Shown here in pieces: positions 63,184-64,000 of a stretch of DNA of 64,000 nt. Source of the DNA: Halosegnis rubeus. Lineage in GTDB: Archaea > Halobacteriota > Halobacteria > Halobacteriales > Haloarculaceae. The notes beneath the pieces were generated by a model. It was not told where the DNA came from. It saw only the letters and a program-made list of their open reading frames with translations, and did not search any database. The stretch is from contig NZ_QJOW01000001.1 in the NCBI RefSeq assembly GCF_009184545.1, positions 248,001 through 312,000 of the forward strand, read 5' to 3'. The translations under genes and the position numbers were made by a program. Within the stretch, counting starts at the first letter, position 1; each line of letters begins with the position of its first letter.

Positions 63184-64000
63184 GTGTCGATCGTCCCAGA
63201 CACCGTCAACGAGCGGCTGTTGACGACGACCGGTGACAGCCAACTGGCGACTCACGCAGCACTCTGGCTCATCATCTCGGTACTGATTTTGCCAATTGCA
63301 CTGGCTGCAGTGTACAGTACACAAACAACGAACGCTGTGTACCAAATCACGAACGTCTTCCCGGGGTCTGCACTCGTCGAGAACTACACCACGGTACTGT
63401 TTGAGTACAACTTCGGACAGTATATGTGGAACTCGTTTGTGATGGCGACCGTCGTTATCGTCGGGAAACTTGTTTTTTCGCTGCTCGCTGCGACAGCACT
63501 GGTGTACTACGACTTCCGGTTTCAGTCGCTCATCTTCTATGCAATTCTGTTTACGCTCCTGATGCCGCTCCCCGTCCGAATTGTCCCGCTGTATCAACTA
63601 ATGGCCGATATCGGCTGGCTCAATTCCTTTGCGGGACTTACCTCGCCGTTCATCGCCAGTGCGACAGCCGTCTTCTTATTCCGACAGCAGTTCCGCTCAA
63701 TCCCTGCATCGGTCGTTGAGACAGCCAAGCTGGACGGAATCGGTCCGATCCAATTCTTGATAAACGTCCTCATCCCGATGTCGAAGGGGATGATTGCTGG
63801 CGTCACGGCAATCATGTTCATCTCGACGTGGAACGCGTATCTGTGGCCGCTTGTCGCGATTATTGACCGCACGAACCAGGTCGCTCAGGTCGGCCTGCGG
63901 TACATCCAGGGGACCGGTGCAGAGGGCTTCGTCCAGTGGAACCTCGTCATGGCTGCCGGCATTCTCGTGTTGATTCCGCCCCTCATCGTGTTACTCGTCG
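63184..64000 (+). CDS. ugpE: ABC transporter permease UgpE-like, 3' end missing
   Basis: Starts at GTG 63184, one base after the ugpA stop; 272 codons are visible and the frame is open at the window edge. The translation MSIVPDTVNERLLTTTGDSQ leads into helices (LWLIISVLILPIALAAVYST), and MPLPVRIVPLYQLMADIGWL and the EAA loop SVVETAKLDGIGPIQFLINV are MalG/UgpE signatures. About 10 more residues are expected to complete it. Confidence 0.88.
   Translation, partial: MSIVPDTVNERLLTTTGDSQLATHAALWLIISVLILPIALAAVYSTQTTNAVYQITNVFPGSALVENYTTVLFEYNFGQYMWNSFVMATVVIVGKLVFSLLAATALVYYDFRFQSLIFYAILFTLLMPLPVRIVPLYQLMADIGWLNSFAGLTSPFIASATAVFLFRQQFRSIPASVVETAKLDGIGPIQFLINVLIPMSKGMIAGVTAIMFISTWNAYLWPLVAIIDRTNQVAQVGLRYIQGTGAEGFVQWNLVMAAGILVLIPPLIVLLV

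Overview
The window is 64 kb of GC-rich archaeal chromosome from a haloarchaeon (class Halobacteria). Three things support this. Protein sequences are strongly acidic. Many genes have a TATA box about 25-30 bp upstream of the start and no Shine-Dalgarno sequence. The gene set is archaeal/haloarchaeal: sn-glycerol-1-phosphate dehydrogenase, FtsZ1 and CetZ, Spt5-SecE, D-aminoacyl-tRNA deacylase DtdA, the FttA/aCPSF1 ribonuclease, archaeal-type ProRS with a Zn-like tail, a Tat-type lipoprotein, and several Halobacteria-only DUF families. I see no tRNA, rRNA or CRISPR array. Genus cannot be fixed from the sequence alone.

Layout. 1-4.3 kb: edge of a CNNM/DUF21 gene, a DUF457-like membrane hydrolase, a PHP protein, an MFS transporter, and two palindrome-rich intergenic stretches. 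4.3-10.1 kb: an unknown membrane protein, the ftsZ1-secE-spt5 cluster, an SDR dehydrogenase and an MFS exporter. 10.1-15.4 kb: DtdA, a small membrane protein, and a MacB/LolD-type ABC operon led by a large secreted CARDB-like protein. 15.6-19.2 kb: a tightly coupled DUF5788-PolX-Mut7-C operon and a zinc-ribbon membrane protein. 19.2-32.1 kb: mostly housekeeping genes (sugar nucleotidyltransferase, Dph6, DUF373, SppA-like protease, coiled-coil protein, DUF371, FttA, AzlCD, ProRS, an unknown membrane pair, a degenerate Nudix protein). 32.2-41.5 kb: a long glutamate synthase, an epimerase, G1P dehydrogenase, a second degenerate Nudix-like protein and an S9 peptidase. 41.5-47.6 kb: the grpE-dnaK-dnaJ chaperone locus. 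47.6-59.4 kb: a truncated AMP-binding protein, an MFS transporter, acetyl-CoA synthetase, a TnpB element, GatB, an alkaline-phosphatase-superfamily protein and CetZ. 58.7-64 kb: a glycerol-3-phosphate utilisation locus (ugpQ divergent from ugpC-B-A-E) that runs off the end.

Most unusual items. (1) Between grpE and dnaK sits an intact-looking IS5/ISH1-type insertion sequence, with 17-bp terminal repeats and an 8-bp target duplication. It carries an archaeal type IV pilin-like gene as passenger, and that gene is framed by its own 23-bp imperfect inverted repeat. (2) Three copies of a structured intergenic element begin within one base of the stop codons of a nucleotidyltransferase gene, proS and dnaJ. 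Their stems show compensatory changes, and many of their hairpins have GNA-type three-base loops. (3) A TnpB gene with a right-end guide-RNA-like hairpin has glycine where the RuvC-II glutamate is expected. Two further orphan hairpins resemble TnpB element ends. (4) Two Nudix-fold proteins lack the catalytic glutamates.
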